From JANQEU01 sp965601455 (GTDB taxonomy: Bacteria > Bacteroidota > Bacteroidia > Cytophagales > Cyclobacteriaceae), in contig OZ271831.1 in the NCBI GenBank assembly GCA_965601455.1, positions 62,001 through 126,000 of the forward strand: 64,000 bases of DNA, in the 5' to 3' direction. Under the pieces are notes generated by a model. It was given only the letters and a program-made list of their open reading frames with translations, ran no database searches and was not told the origin of the DNA. The position numbers were made by a program, and so were the translations under genes. Positions 17,850 to 26,869 of the stretch are shown piece after piece. Position 1 is the first letter of the stretch, and every line of letters starts with the position of its first letter.

Positions 17850-18692
17850 TTGACGCATTCAAAAACAATCAGAATTAAGGGTAAACTCATTGATTTAGTT
17901 ACGCCAAGGGTCATGGGAATCATCAATGTAACTCCTGATTCCTTTTTTGCAGGTAGCAGGTTCCGCGATGTTGATGTAATTGTGTTGAAAAGTAAAGATC
18001 TATTGGACGATGGAGCAGATATACTGGATATTGGAGGTTACTCATCAAGACCTGGCGCAGACCACATTTCAGAAGAGGAAGAGCTTTCCAGAGTAATTGA
18101 GCCAATTACTGAGATAAAAAAGATGTTTCCTGATTGCATCATTTCCATTGATACTTTTCGATCCAAAGTGGCGGAAAAGGCTCTATTGGCTGGTGCGGAT
18201 ATGATCAATGATATTTCTGGTGGACACCTGGATCCCAATATGTGGGATTTGCTAAAGGAAGTCAAGGTACCTTTTGTTGCCATGCATATGAAAGGAACAC
18301 CACAGACTATGAAAAACCTGGCGCAATATGAAGATCTGGTTAAAGAATTGATTTCATACTTCTCAATAATCTTGGAGAAGGCCAATAGTATAGGTCTGAG
18401 TGACGTTATAATCGACCCTGGATTTGGGTTTTCAAAAGGTCCGAATCATGGATTCGAGTTATTAAACAATCTTGAATTGCTACAGATATTGGACCGTCCG
18501 ATATTGGTCGGTGTGTCCAGGAAATCAATGATTTCGAAAACATTGCAAGTCTCTCCGGAGGAAGCTTTGAATGGGACGACGGTTTTAAATACGTTAGCTT
18601 TGTATAAAGGGGCAAATATTCTCAGGGTCCACGATGTTAAACCGGCTGTAGAAGTTTGTAAACTGATAACTAGACTAAGACCATCACTTTGA
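17850..18692 (+). CDS. folP: Dihydropteroate synthase
   Basis: 280 aa. It joins p-aminobenzoate to the pterin diphosphate in folate synthesis. Visible signature segments: VMGIINVTPDSFF (about residues 21-33), DIGGYSSRPGA, IDTFRSK, the pterin-binding DPGFGFSKGPNHGFELL, GVSRKSM and the C-terminal RVHDV. The only start that includes the upstream family residues is TTG at 17850, since the first in-frame ATG lies inside the signature motif. The stop overlaps the cdaA start by 4 bp; folP-cdaA is a conserved pair in Bacteroidota. Confidence 0.95.
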   Translation: MTHSKTIRIKGKLIDLVTPRVMGIINVTPDSFFAGSRFRDVDVIVLKSKDLLDDGADILDIGGYSSRPGADHISEEEELSRVIEPITEIKKMFPDCIISIDTFRSKVAEKALLAGADMINDISGGHLDPNMWDLLKEVKVPFVAMHMKGTPQTMKNLAQYEDLVKELISYFSIILEKANSIGLSDVIIDPGFGFSKGPNHGFELLNNLELLQILDRPILVGVSRKSMISKTLQVSPEEALNGTTVLNTLALYKGANILRVHDVKPAVEVCKLITRLRPSL

Positions 18693-19537
18693 TACTTGGA
18701 TTTACCATAGGTTTTTTAGAAATACGATGGCTTGACATCCTCGATGTTTTGTTTGTGAGTGTTTTGCTCATACAGGTATACAAACTAATTAAGGGTAGTA
18801 TCGCGATTAAGGTATTTCTGGGATTCATTTCACTGTATCTGCTCTTCGTATTGGTAAGGGCTGCAAACATGGAGTTGCTGACTAATATCCTGGGTCAATT
18901 CATGGGAGTAGGTGTACTGGCCTTGCTGATTATATTTCAGCAGGAAGTACGAAAATTTCTGTTGATGCTCGGGAAAACAACTGTATTTGACGAGAAGAAC
19001 TTCATTAGAAATATCCGTTTCTGGACGTCAAATGGATTGAGAAGATATGAGATCACACCGATTGTAGATGCATTGAAGGCACTGGCCGGCACCACTACAG
19101 GAGCTTTACTTGTTATTTCCAGGAATTCAGAACTAAAATTCTACGCGGATTCAGGAGATCGGATGGATTCATTGATTTCCAAGCGCTTATTAATTTCCAT
19201 TTTCAATAAGTACAGTCCCTTACACGACGGAGCGATTATCATTCATAATGGACGTATCGTGGCTGCAAGGTGCATTTTGCCGGTAACTGAGCGGGATAAT
19301 ATACCAGCGAATCTTGGTTTAAGACATAGAGCAGCTATAGGAATGTCTGAGGCCACAGACGCTCTAATACTAGTGGTTTCAGAAGAGACGGGCCAGATTT
19401 CTGTATGTAGGAACGGAGAAATCACTCTGAATCTGTCTACCACAGAACTTAGAGAGGAGGTTTATAAATACTTATTTGAAGAGTCGGAATCGACTAAATC
19501 TACTGAAGAGGCAACTGCTGAGACTGAAGCTAGCTAA
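18689..19537 (+). CDS. cdaA: Diadenylate cyclase
   Basis: 282 aa. It makes cyclic di-AMP from two ATP at the inner membrane. The N-terminus has three hydrophobic helices with the family opening GFLEIRWLDILDVLFVSVLL; the DAC domain follows with DGAIIIHNGRI and RHRAAIGMSE, the two catalytic motifs, and a GQISVCRNG segment. The start is TTG at 18689 inside the folP stop (TTGA overlap); it gives the family's normal N-terminus. The tail (after about residue 262) is acidic and Thr/Ser-rich. The 3' end overlaps the convergent kbl by 8 bp. Confidence 0.95.
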   Translation: MILGFTIGFLEIRWLDILDVLFVSVLLIQVYKLIKGSIAIKVFLGFISLYLLFVLVRAANMELLTNILGQFMGVGVLALLIIFQQEVRKFLLMLGKTTVFDEKNFIRNIRFWTSNGLRRYEITPIVDALKALAGTTTGALLVISRNSELKFYADSGDRMDSLISKRLLISIFNKYSPLHDGAIIIHNGRIVAARCILPVTERDNIPANLGLRHRAAIGMSEATDALILVVSEETGQISVCRNGEITLNLSTTELREEVYKYLFEESESTKSTEEATAETEAS

Positions 19538-20720
19538 TAACCTCAAGTTTCCTACCTACCTCAGTAAATGCGTCAATTGCCCTATCAAGGTGCTCTTTCT
19601 CGTGGACAGCTGATAGTTGGACCCGAATTCTCGCTTGACCTTTGGGAACCACCGGGTAATAGAATCCAATTACGTATATACCTCTATCCAATAATTCAGA
19701 AGCCATTTTTTGAGACAATACTGCATCGTATAGCATGATGGGGACAATGGCATGATCTCCTGGTTTAATATCAAATCCAGCATCAGTCATTTTGGAACGA
19801 AAGTATTTGGTGTTTTCCTCTAGCTTATCCCTTAGTTGGGTGGTCTCGCTAAGCATATCAATTACCGCAATGGATGCCCCCGTTATCGATGGTGCCAGGG
19901 TATTTGAGAATAGGTAAGGACGAGAACGTTGTCTAAGTATATCAATGATTTCTTTTTTACCCGAGGTAAATCCACCGGAGGCTCCACCGAGTGCTTTCCC
20001 CAAAGTACCTGTAATGATATCAACCTTGTCCATTACCCCACAATATTCATGAACACCTCTTCCTGTTTTACCCATAAAACCAGTTGAATGACATTCATCG
20101 GTCATCACAACTGCGTCGTATTTTTCTGCTAGTTCACAGATTTTGTCCAACTGCGCAATCGTTCCATCCATTGAAAAAACTCCATCGGTTACAATGACCT
20201 TACATTTCGCGCTGGAAGCTTCCTGGAGCTTTCTTTCCAGGTCTTCCATATCATTATGTTGGTAACGAAGTCTTTGTGCTTTACATAAACGCACACCGTC
20301 GATTATTGAAGCATGATTCAAAGAATCGGAAATAATCGCATCTTCCGGGCCAAGTAAGGGTTCAAAAACTCCACCATTGGCGTCAAAAGCGGCAGCATAT
20401 AAAATCGTGTCTTCCATCCCCAGGAAATCGGATATTTTCTGTTCAAGTTGTTTGTGTATATCCTGGGTACCACAGATAAATCGGACAGATGACATTCCAT
20501 AACCATGTGTATCAATTGCTGTTTTGGCTGCTTCTACTACCTTGGGGTGTGATGATAATCCAAGGTAATTGTTTGCACAGAAATTAATTACTTCTTTGCC
20601 GGAGTCAAGTTTGATTACCGCATCCTGAGGTGAGGAGATAACTCGTTCTTCCTTATATAAACCCGCCTCTTTAATTGATGAGATTTCTGTTTTTAATTTT
20701 TCTTGTAGGGAATGGTACAT
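19530..20720 (-). CDS. kbl: Glycine C-acetyltransferase (KBL)
   Basis: 396 aa PLP enzyme of the alpha-oxoamine synthase family. It cleaves 2-amino-3-ketobutyrate with CoA to glycine and acetyl-CoA, the second step of threonine breakdown. Key segments: FCANNYLGLSSHP (about residues 46-58), DECHSTGFMG and the PLP lysine in TGTLGKALGGASGG. It could be mistaken for 8-amino-7-oxononanoate synthase, but the length and the divergent threonine-dehydrogenase gene favour KBL. A small gene (20722-20973) ends 1 bp upstream. Confidence 0.93.
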   Translation of the reverse strand: MYHSLQEKLKTEISSIKEAGLYKEERVISSPQDAVIKLDSGKEVINFCANNYLGLSSHPKVVEAAKTAIDTHGYGMSSVRFICGTQDIHKQLEQKISDFLGMEDTILYAAAFDANGGVFEPLLGPEDAIISDSLNHASIIDGVRLCKAQRLRYQHNDMEDLERKLQEASSAKCKVIVTDGVFSMDGTIAQLDKICELAEKYDAVVMTDECHSTGFMGKTGRGVHEYCGVMDKVDIITGTLGKALGGASGGFTSGKKEIIDILRQRSRPYLFSNTLAPSITGASIAVIDMLSETTQLRDKLEENTKYFRSKMTDAGFDIKPGDHAIVPIMLYDAVLSQKMASELLDRGIYVIGFYYPVVPKGQARIRVQLSAVHEKEHLDRAIDAFTEVGRKLEVIS

Positions 20721-20721
20721 T

Positions 20722-20973
20722 TTACTTTCTTATTCGGGGTTTGATTTTGGGTTTAGCTTTTGGAGCGACATTTGAAGAATTATCAGATTCCATTGTGGAA
20801 ATTGGAAACTTTCGACGAATCGGGTTGATTAAGAAGAGCTTCTGTGCTGTGAAACTCATCGGACTAACCTGATTGAAAAAAATTTCTAATTCTTTATATG
20901 TATCCGCTTCCGTTTTTTGGAACTTCAGGGGGTCAATTTTCTTGGAAATAAGATATTCTTCGAACTCGGTCAT
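20722..20973 (-). CDS. Small conserved-looking protein upstream of kbl
   Basis: 83 aa; I do not recognise a family. The N-terminal 45 residues are charged and probably helical (FEEYLISKKIDPLKF, then YKELEIFF), and the last 15 are basic and proline-rich (KAKPKIKPRIRK). No signal peptide or membrane segment. The stop is one base from the kbl start, the spacing is tight, and the frame is not a shadow of another gene, so it is probably real and cotranscribed with kbl. It could be a regulator or partner of Kbl, or unrelated. Confidence 0.65.
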   Translation of the reverse strand: MTEFEEYLISKKIDPLKFQKTEADTYKELEIFFNQVSPMSFTAQKLFLINPIRRKFPISTMESDNSSNVAPKAKPKIKPRIRK

Positions 20974-21025
20974 AAACTGGTAAAGTTAACGCCATTAGCA
21001 TTTTATTTTTCCACCTTCATCTTGG

Positions 21026-21033
21026 TAGTTTTG
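21026..21033 (+). promoter_or_regulatory. Candidate -7 box for threonine dehydrogenase
   Basis: TAGTTTTG matches TAnnTTTG fully and lies 28 bp upstream of the ATG at 21062 in the divergent spacer. No clear TTTG sits at the -33 position (the region is T-rich). Confidence 0.42.
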
Positions 21034-21061
21034 CAAGAACATTCTACTCAACACCCCATTG

Positions 21062-22012
21062 ATGAATAAAATTCTTGTTACAGGTGCTGGCGGTCAGCTG
21101 GGTACCGAGCTGGTTTCTGAATTAAGGACAGTCTTTGGTTTTGACTCTGTAATCGCCTCAGATATTAAGTCGAAAGAGGAGACCGGTATTGATGGCCCAT
21201 TCATACAATTAGATATCAGGAATTTTGATCAATTAAAATCACTGGTTGAGGAGAAGAGAATTACCCAAATCTATCATTTGGCAGCTATTTTGTCAGCAAA
21301 AGGCGAAGATAACCCACTTACATCCTGGGACATTAATATGAAAAGTCTATTAAATGTTCTTGAAGTTGCTCGATTGGATAGTGTGGAAAAAGTGTTTTGG
21401 CCAAGCTCTATAGCTGTTTTTGGACCTGATACACAAAAGGACAAAACACCACAAGTCACACTGACTAATCCCGTCACTGTTTATGGAATAAGCAAACTTG
21501 CGGGTGAAAGATGGTGTGAATATTATCATAATCGTTTTGGAGTTGACGTCCGTAGCCTTAGGTATCCGGGATTAATTGGTTATGGGGCCTTACCCGGTGG
21601 AGGAACTACGGACTATGCAGTAGATATTTACCACAAAGCAATCGAAGGTTCAGACTTTGAGTGTTTTCTCAGTGAGGACGCAACACTTCCGATGATGTAT
21701 ATGCGGGATGCCGTGAAAGCTACTATCCAATTGATGGAGGCTAATTCAAAGGAATTGTCAGTAAGGTCAAGTTATAATATTGCTGCAATGTCCTTTTCAC
21801 CACAACAGATTTACGAAGAAATTCGACTTCATTTTCCAGACTTCAGGATAGAATACAAACCCGATGATCGACAGAAAATAGCAGAAGGTTGGCCTAGAAG
21901 TATTGACGATAATATGGCAAAATCTGATTGGAATTGGAGTCCTCAATTTGATCTTTCGCTGATGACTTTGGATATGATAAAGAACATACGGCTACAAAAA
22001 GAAAAGATATAG
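21062..22012 (+). CDS. tdh: L-threonine 3-dehydrogenase, SDR type
   Basis: 316 aa from ATG 21062, one codon after an in-frame TTG. Extended short-chain dehydrogenase: N-terminal NAD motif GAGGQLG (residues 8-14), an acidic residue ending beta-2 (SDIKS), active-site Ser in WPSSIAVFG and the YGISK catalytic Tyr/Lys. The segments KTPQVTLTNPVTVYGISK and LRYPGLIGYGALPGGGTTDYAVDIYHKA are characteristic of the SDR-type threonine dehydrogenases (as in Flavobacterium and mammalian TDH), not of UDP-sugar epimerases. It oxidises threonine to 2-amino-3-ketobutyrate, the substrate of the divergent Kbl, which strengthens the call. Confidence 0.9.
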   Translation: MNKILVTGAGGQLGTELVSELRTVFGFDSVIASDIKSKEETGIDGPFIQLDIRNFDQLKSLVEEKRITQIYHLAAILSAKGEDNPLTSWDINMKSLLNVLEVARLDSVEKVFWPSSIAVFGPDTQKDKTPQVTLTNPVTVYGISKLAGERWCEYYHNRFGVDVRSLRYPGLIGYGALPGGGTTDYAVDIYHKAIEGSDFECFLSEDATLPMMYMRDAVKATIQLMEANSKELSVRSSYNIAAMSFSPQQIYEEIRLHFPDFRIEYKPDDRQKIAEGWPRSIDDNMAKSDWNWSPQFDLSLMTLDMIKNIRLQKEKI

Positions 22013-22043
22013 ATTGGTCATACTTTAAATCAAACCTGTCTCA

Positions 22044-22820
22044 ATGAAAAACTTATTAACTGAAGAAAAGGACAATTGCTTACTTCTAACCGTTAATCGT
22101 CCTGATAAACTAAATGCCTTGAGCCTCGACACGCTTTCGGAATTGAAAAGTGTTTTCGAATCAATACCTGAGAGGAAGGAGGTGAGAGGAGTAATTCTTA
22201 CAGGATCCGGGGAAAAGGCATTTGTAGCAGGGGCCGACATATCTGAATTTCAGGACTTAACGGAGATCAACGCAAGAAATTTTTCTGAAAGCGGTCAGGA
22301 AATTTTCCAAATGATTGAATCTTGTCCGATACCCGTGATTGCTGTCGTCTCCGGGTTTGCATTAGGTGGTGGCTGTGAATTGGCAATGGCTTGTCACATG
22401 CGAATAGCCACAGAATCCGCTCGTTTTGGGCAACCTGAAGTAAACCTTGGAATTCTCCCTGGTTATGGAGGAACACAAAGATTACCGTTATTGATAGGAA
22501 AAGGAAGAGCAATTGAATTCACTTTGTCGGCAGATATGATAAATTCTGAAAAAGCCTTAGAGTGGGGACTTGTGAACTACGTGTATTCCGATAAAAACGC
22601 TGCTATTGAGGCTGCTTTCGATCTACTTAAGAAAATTGGAACGAAAGCGCCGATTGCGGTAGAGTTATCGATTCAGGCGATCAATGCCGCCACCGACCCC
22701 TCTGCTGATGGATATACTGTTGAAGCGAATGCTTTTGCTAAATGCTGTGGAACAGATGACTTTAAAGAAGGTGCACAGGCATTTCTTGAGAAAAGAAAAG
22801 CCAATTTCAAAGGTTCGTAG
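22044..22820 (+). CDS. Enoyl-CoA hydratase/isomerase
   Basis: 258 aa crotonase-family protein, normal length. Oxyanion-hole segments are AFVAGADISEF (about residues 64-74) and GFALGGGCELAMACH (about 104-118). Both catalytic glutamates of hydratases are present, in GGGCELA and in PEVNLGILPGYGGTQRL. It most likely hydrates 2-enoyl-CoA in fatty-acid or amino-acid breakdown; the exact acyl chain cannot be told. It follows tdh by 31 bp and may be cotranscribed. The 142-bp gap after it (22821-22962) shows no terminator or clear feature. Confidence 0.9.
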   Translation: MKNLLTEEKDNCLLLTVNRPDKLNALSLDTLSELKSVFESIPERKEVRGVILTGSGEKAFVAGADISEFQDLTEINARNFSESGQEIFQMIESCPIPVIAVVSGFALGGGCELAMACHMRIATESARFGQPEVNLGILPGYGGTQRLPLLIGKGRAIEFTLSADMINSEKALEWGLVNYVYSDKNAAIEAAFDLLKKIGTKAPIAVELSIQAINAATDPSADGYTVEANAFAKCCGTDDFKEGAQAFLEKRKANFKGS

Positions 22821-22962
22821 TTTATTACGCATCAAATTAGAGAGGTTTATCGTTAATTTGTGAATGATGGAAGTCTGAACAAATCAGATTGGCGGAGTTT
22901 GAACTGCGTTTTATAGAGCGTTTCCATAATTATTCCACTAGGTAACCGACGAGGTACAAATA

Positions 22963-24678
22963 ATGAGAATCATAACGATTTTGTTGGCTGGGGTGTTTTT
23001 CCTCATGTGCGATGGTGCAATTGGGCAAAGTCGGAAAAAGAAAAGTGAGGAACCACCTAAGGTTTCAAAGGATCAGGCGCTAAAGGCAGAAAGTACCTTC
23101 ATAGAGGCGGAAAAACAGTTAATACTCGAAAACTACACCAAGGCATACGATCTATTTCTGCTGGCCGATGAGTTGAACCCCAATAACGCGGCAATTCAAT
23201 ACAAATTGGCTGAGGTTCTAGTGAAGAACGGTGAATTTGACAAGAGTCTGAGTCATATTCAAAAGGCGATTGAACTCGACGGACAGAATAGATACTACTA
23301 CTTGTACAAAGCTGAGATTCTTAAAATCACAAATGACTTTATGGGTGCCGCTCGAGTGTATCAAGATCTCATGTCCAAGATCCCCGGCAACAATAAGTAT
23401 TTATATGAGTTGGCCTCCATCTACATGTTTGAAGGCAACTGGGATAGGGCGCTAAAGACCTACCTTGAAATCGAAGAGGAGTTCGGAGCTAGTCATGATA
23501 TAATGCTGGAAAAGCAGAAAATATATTTAAGAAACAACGACATGCAGTCTTTAACCAAAGATTGGGACTCTTTCATCGCGCAAAACCCGGGTTCTCCTAC
23601 TTATACCCTGGAGTTCTGTAATGTTCTGATTGCTAATGACATGATTGAGGAGGCTAAAAAGAGATTGGATGGTATCCGAACTGAATATCCGGATAACAAA
23701 CAAGTCTTCCTGTTACTATCAGAGATCGAAAGGCAGCAAGACAATTATCAGGAGGCTCTGGAATTACTTTCCGAACCACTTAATTCAATGGTGATTGATA
23801 TTGAAGTTAAAATTCAGTTACTCGGAAGGTATATGGATAGTGAGGACCCTGAAATAATTCAAGTGCTGGAGAACCGCATTTCTGATTTAGTAAATTTTCA
23901 TGCTGAGAGTTTCAGGGTATTGGCCTTTGCCGGTGATTTTCATTTGGAGAATGGATCTTCAGAAAGCGCTCTTGAACACTATTTGAGAGCGGTTCGGGTA
24001 AGTCCCGGCAATTATTCTGTCTGGCAGAATATAATCAACCTGGAAGCGGAAGCTGGTCTTTACGATAGTCTATTGGAACATTCGGAAGAGGCACTCGAAT
24101 ACTTTCCTAATCAATCAATATTCTATTATTTCAACGGGTTTGCTAACTACATTAAAGAGAACTACAAAAGAGCGGCATATTCTCTTGAACAGGGGAAAAA
24201 GTTCACCAACGATCCCGGATTATTAACTGTTTTTTACGGACAATTAGGAGATGTTTACCATAGTCTTGATGATAATTCCAAATCGGATGAGGCATACGAA
24301 TCGGCATTAATTAATGATCCGACAAATTTTCATGTCCTGAACAACTACAGCTACTACCTTTCCCTTCGAGGAGAAAAGCTAGACGAGGCATTGAAGATGT
24401 GTGAAAAACTGATTAGTAACAATCCTGAAAATGGCACATATCTTGATACGTATGGTTGGGTTCTTTATGTGTCTGGAGACTATCAGAAAGCGGCTGAGGT
24501 TTTGAAGAAAGCTCATGAGCTCCTTGAAGACGGAACAATAACTGAACATTATGGAGATGTGCTCTTCAAACTAGGAAAGGTAGATCAAGCCATAGAAAAG
24601 TGGGAACAGGCCCGGGAACAGGGAGGTACCAGTGAAAATATTGATAAAAAAATATCGGATAAGAAATTATATGAATAA
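22963..24678 (+). CDS. Exported TPR-repeat protein
   Basis: 571 aa. A signal peptide (residues 1-21, ending GAIGQ) is followed by a basic patch and about a dozen tetratricopeptide-like units running to the C-terminus, e.g. AIQYKLAEVLVKNGEFDKSL and GWVLYVSGDYQKAAEVLKKA. TPR arrays mediate protein-protein contacts; this one would act in the periplasm. It heads a three-gene operon: the DUF4292 lipoprotein starts inside its last codons (8-bp overlap) and the EnvC-like gene overlaps that one in turn. This order is common in Bacteroidota and points to a shared envelope-biogenesis role, which is inference. Confidence 0.85.
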   Translation: MRIITILLAGVFFLMCDGAIGQSRKKKSEEPPKVSKDQALKAESTFIEAEKQLILENYTKAYDLFLLADELNPNNAAIQYKLAEVLVKNGEFDKSLSHIQKAIELDGQNRYYYLYKAEILKITNDFMGAARVYQDLMSKIPGNNKYLYELASIYMFEGNWDRALKTYLEIEEEFGASHDIMLEKQKIYLRNNDMQSLTKDWDSFIAQNPGSPTYTLEFCNVLIANDMIEEAKKRLDGIRTEYPDNKQVFLLLSEIERQQDNYQEALELLSEPLNSMVIDIEVKIQLLGRYMDSEDPEIIQVLENRISDLVNFHAESFRVLAFAGDFHLENGSSESALEHYLRAVRVSPGNYSVWQNIINLEAEAGLYDSLLEHSEEALEYFPNQSIFYYFNGFANYIKENYKRAAYSLEQGKKFTNDPGLLTVFYGQLGDVYHSLDDNSKSDEAYESALINDPTNFHVLNNYSYYLSLRGEKLDEALKMCEKLISNNPENGTYLDTYGWVLYVSGDYQKAAEVLKKAHELLEDGTITEHYGDVLFKLGKVDQAIEKWEQAREQGGTSENIDKKISDKKLYE

Positions 24679-25399
24679 GGTAACGATTCTGCTTTTAGCA
24701 ATTGTGCTTCTGGCTGGTTGTAGCAGGAGGGGAATTGGATTTCGATCAGATCTGGAAGTTGACCCTTTTGATTTTCAGTTTTTTACGGCGAAGGCAAAAA
24801 TAACATTTGATGATGGTGCAAGGGAGTTGTCCGGTGCAGCCAATGTGAGGGTTCAAAAGGATTCGGCCATTTGGATGTCCATTTCACCTGGTCTTGGAGT
24901 GGAGGTAGCACGCCTTTTTATATCACCAGATAGTATTTTCTTTCTCGACCGCATCAATAAAAAGGTGCTAAAACTAAGTTTTGAGCAAATCAGTAATGAA
25001 TATGATTTTGATATCAATTACAACCTGGTTGAATCGATTGCTATTGGAAACCTCATTTATCCTTATAGAAGAGAGAGTCTCACCAGGTTGGAGAATGGTT
25101 TGACCTACAGTCAGGATTTCGACAACTATTCTTTTAGGAATTATATCGGGAATGAATCACGAAAACTAGAAAGTCTCATGGTGAGAGACTTGGAGACAAA
25201 TACCAGTATTTCGGTAAATTACGGTGAATTTAAAGAGGTAGGCGAAGAGATTTTTCCTTTCACCATTAAAGCTGTACTGGACTTTGCCGGTGGAGATAAA
25301 AAACCGACAAATATTTCAATTGGATTTAACAGAGCTCAGATCGAAAATGAACCTCTCAAGTTCCCGTTTGATATACCCGAAAGGTATAAGGTTCTGTAG
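24671..25399 (+). CDS. DUF4292 lipoprotein, LolB-like
   Basis: 242 aa from ATG 24671; this start gives a clean lipoprotein signal (LLLAIVLLAGC, lipobox cysteine at residue 15), whereas an upstream ATG at 24632 would add a charged leader. The mature part is predicted mainly beta: FFTAKAKITFDDGARELSGAANVRVQKDSAIWMSI is the pattern seen in LolA/LolB-like folds (an antiparallel sheet carrying a hydrophobic lipid pocket), and SPDSIFFLDRINKKV follows. The family is DUF4292, of unknown function. By pattern I suspect a LolB-like outer-membrane lipoprotein acceptor. It overlaps the upstream TPR gene by 8 bp and the downstream EnvC-like gene by about 53 bp. Confidence 0.85.
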   Translation: MNKVTILLLAIVLLAGCSRRGIGFRSDLEVDPFDFQFFTAKAKITFDDGARELSGAANVRVQKDSAIWMSISPGLGVEVARLFISPDSIFFLDRINKKVLKLSFEQISNEYDFDINYNLVESIAIGNLIYPYRRESLTRLENGLTYSQDFDNYSFRNYIGNESRKLESLMVRDLETNTSISVNYGEFKEVGEEIFPFTIKAVLDFAGGDKKPTNISIGFNRAQIENEPLKFPFDIPERYKVL

Positions 25400-26567
25400 T
25401 CTATTTTTCATTATTCTCTTTCTATGTTCGACTCCGCTTTTGGCCCAAAAGACCAAAAGTCAGTTGGAAAAAGAGAAAAACGAGAATCTTAGAAAAATTG
25501 CTGAAGCAGAAAAAATCCTGTCAGAAACTGAGTCAGAAAAAAAGGCCACAATTGGTCAACTGACGGCAATTAATCAGCAAATCAATGCGCGTTTGGGTTT
25601 GATCAATGCGCTGAATGAAGAGGTAGTTCTGTTGGATGAGGAAATTGACGACCTCACCATTGTAGTGCAATCCCTTCAGAGAGATTTGACAAACCTCAAG
25701 GATGAGTATGCTCAAATGGTTTACTCGTCATATAAATCCAGCTATGGCTTCAATGTTCTGACTTTCTTGTTTTCAGCTTCCACGTTTAATCAACTTTACA
25801 TGCGGTTAAAATACCTCGAGCAATATTCGGAGGCACGTATGATGCAAGCGAATCAAATTCAAGAAGTAACCAAAGCGTTGAATACCCAGCGGGAGGAAGT
25901 GCAGATAAAAAGGGATGAACAGACCAAATTACTTGAACAGCAAATTCTGGAGAATCGAAAGCTGGTGAGTCTAAAAAACCGTCAGAATCGGTTGATAGCG
26001 GAGCTGAACCAAAAAGAATCGGAATTAAGAAAAGAAATGGCGGATCGTAAAAAGTCGGTTGAGAGATTAGACCGACTAATTGCTGATTTAATTGCTGCCG
26101 AACTAGAGAGGTCCAGGAATATGTCTTCCACTGCAATTGCCGACGTTGAAGCTATTTCATCATCATTTGAGCAAAACAGGAGGAAGTTACAATGGCCTGT
26201 TGCATCCGGGTTTGTTTCCTCAAAATTTGGAAAACAACCTCATCCGGTATGGAAGAATGTTTTAATAAACAACACAGGTGTTGATATTCAAACCAATAAA
26301 GATGAAGATGTCATGACCGTATTCGAGGGGGAAGTGAAGACGAAGGCATTTGTTCCCGGAATGAATAATGTGGTGATTGTCAAACATGGGAACTACTACA
26401 CCGTATACTCTAGACTGAAGGAAGTCAATGTAGAGAAAGGGCAGAAACTTAGGGCAACAGATGTTATTGGAAAAGTCCACACCAATACGGAAGGAATTTC
26501 TGAAGTGCACTTTGAGGTCTGGAGGAATACCGAGAAACTAGACCCCGAAAAGTGGTTGTCTAACTAA
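25347..26567 (+). CDS. EnvC-like M23 protein, degenerate active site
   Basis: 406 aa from ATG 25347, which overlaps the DUF4292 gene by 53 bp; this start precedes a signal peptide ending STPLLAQ. Residues about 35-260 are long coiled coil. Residues about 285-406 are an M23/LytM domain (WPVASGFVSSKFGKQPHP, then HFEVW). The zinc ligands of active M23 enzymes are largely missing: HxGxD reads NTGVD, YxTxYxHL reads YYTVYSRL, and HxH reads EVH. This matches EnvC-type proteins, which activate amidases instead of cutting peptidoglycan themselves. So the likely role is regulation of cell-wall hydrolysis at division. Confidence 0.9.
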   Translation: MNLSSSRLIYPKGIRFCSLFFIILFLCSTPLLAQKTKSQLEKEKNENLRKIAEAEKILSETESEKKATIGQLTAINQQINARLGLINALNEEVVLLDEEIDDLTIVVQSLQRDLTNLKDEYAQMVYSSYKSSYGFNVLTFLFSASTFNQLYMRLKYLEQYSEARMMQANQIQEVTKALNTQREEVQIKRDEQTKLLEQQILENRKLVSLKNRQNRLIAELNQKESELRKEMADRKKSVERLDRLIADLIAAELERSRNMSSTAIADVEAISSSFEQNRRKLQWPVASGFVSSKFGKQPHPVWKNVLINNTGVDIQTNKDEDVMTVFEGEVKTKAFVPGMNNVVIVKHGNYYTVYSRLKEVNVEKGQKLRATDVIGKVHTNTEGISEVHFEVWRNTEKLDPEKWLSN

Positions 26568-26659
26568 AGGTTCAACCTTTTTATCTCTATCTTTGGATAA
26601 TTAAAAGGATTAATAAGGACTTTTATACCTTTATAAGTTCGATACAAAATAATAGTTAG

Positions 26660-26869
26660 ATGAATACTGTATTAGCATTTGGTATGCCAGGAGGCTGGGA
26701 ATGGATTGTCATCGTGTTATTCGTTGTGATCTTTTTTGGAGCTAAGAAGATACCTGAAATAGCAAGAGGATTGGGTAAAGGCATCAGAGAGTTTAAGGAT
26801 GCTACTAAGGAAATCAAGCAAGAAATCGAAGAAGGGTCAAAACCGGAAGAGAAAGCTACCAAGAGTTGA
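26660..26869 (+). CDS. tatA: Sec-independent translocase TatA
   Basis: 69 aa. A short N-terminus, one membrane helix (WEWIVIVLFVVIFFG), the FGAKKIPEIARGLGKGIREFK amphipathic helix with the invariant FG, and a charged tail are the TatA/E pattern. It forms the channel of the twin-arginine export system; no tatC is in the window. The stop overlaps the gatA start (TTGA). Confidence 0.94.
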   Translation: MNTVLAFGMPGGWEWIVIVLFVVIFFGAKKIPEIARGLGKGIREFKDATKEIKQEIEEGSKPEEKATKS

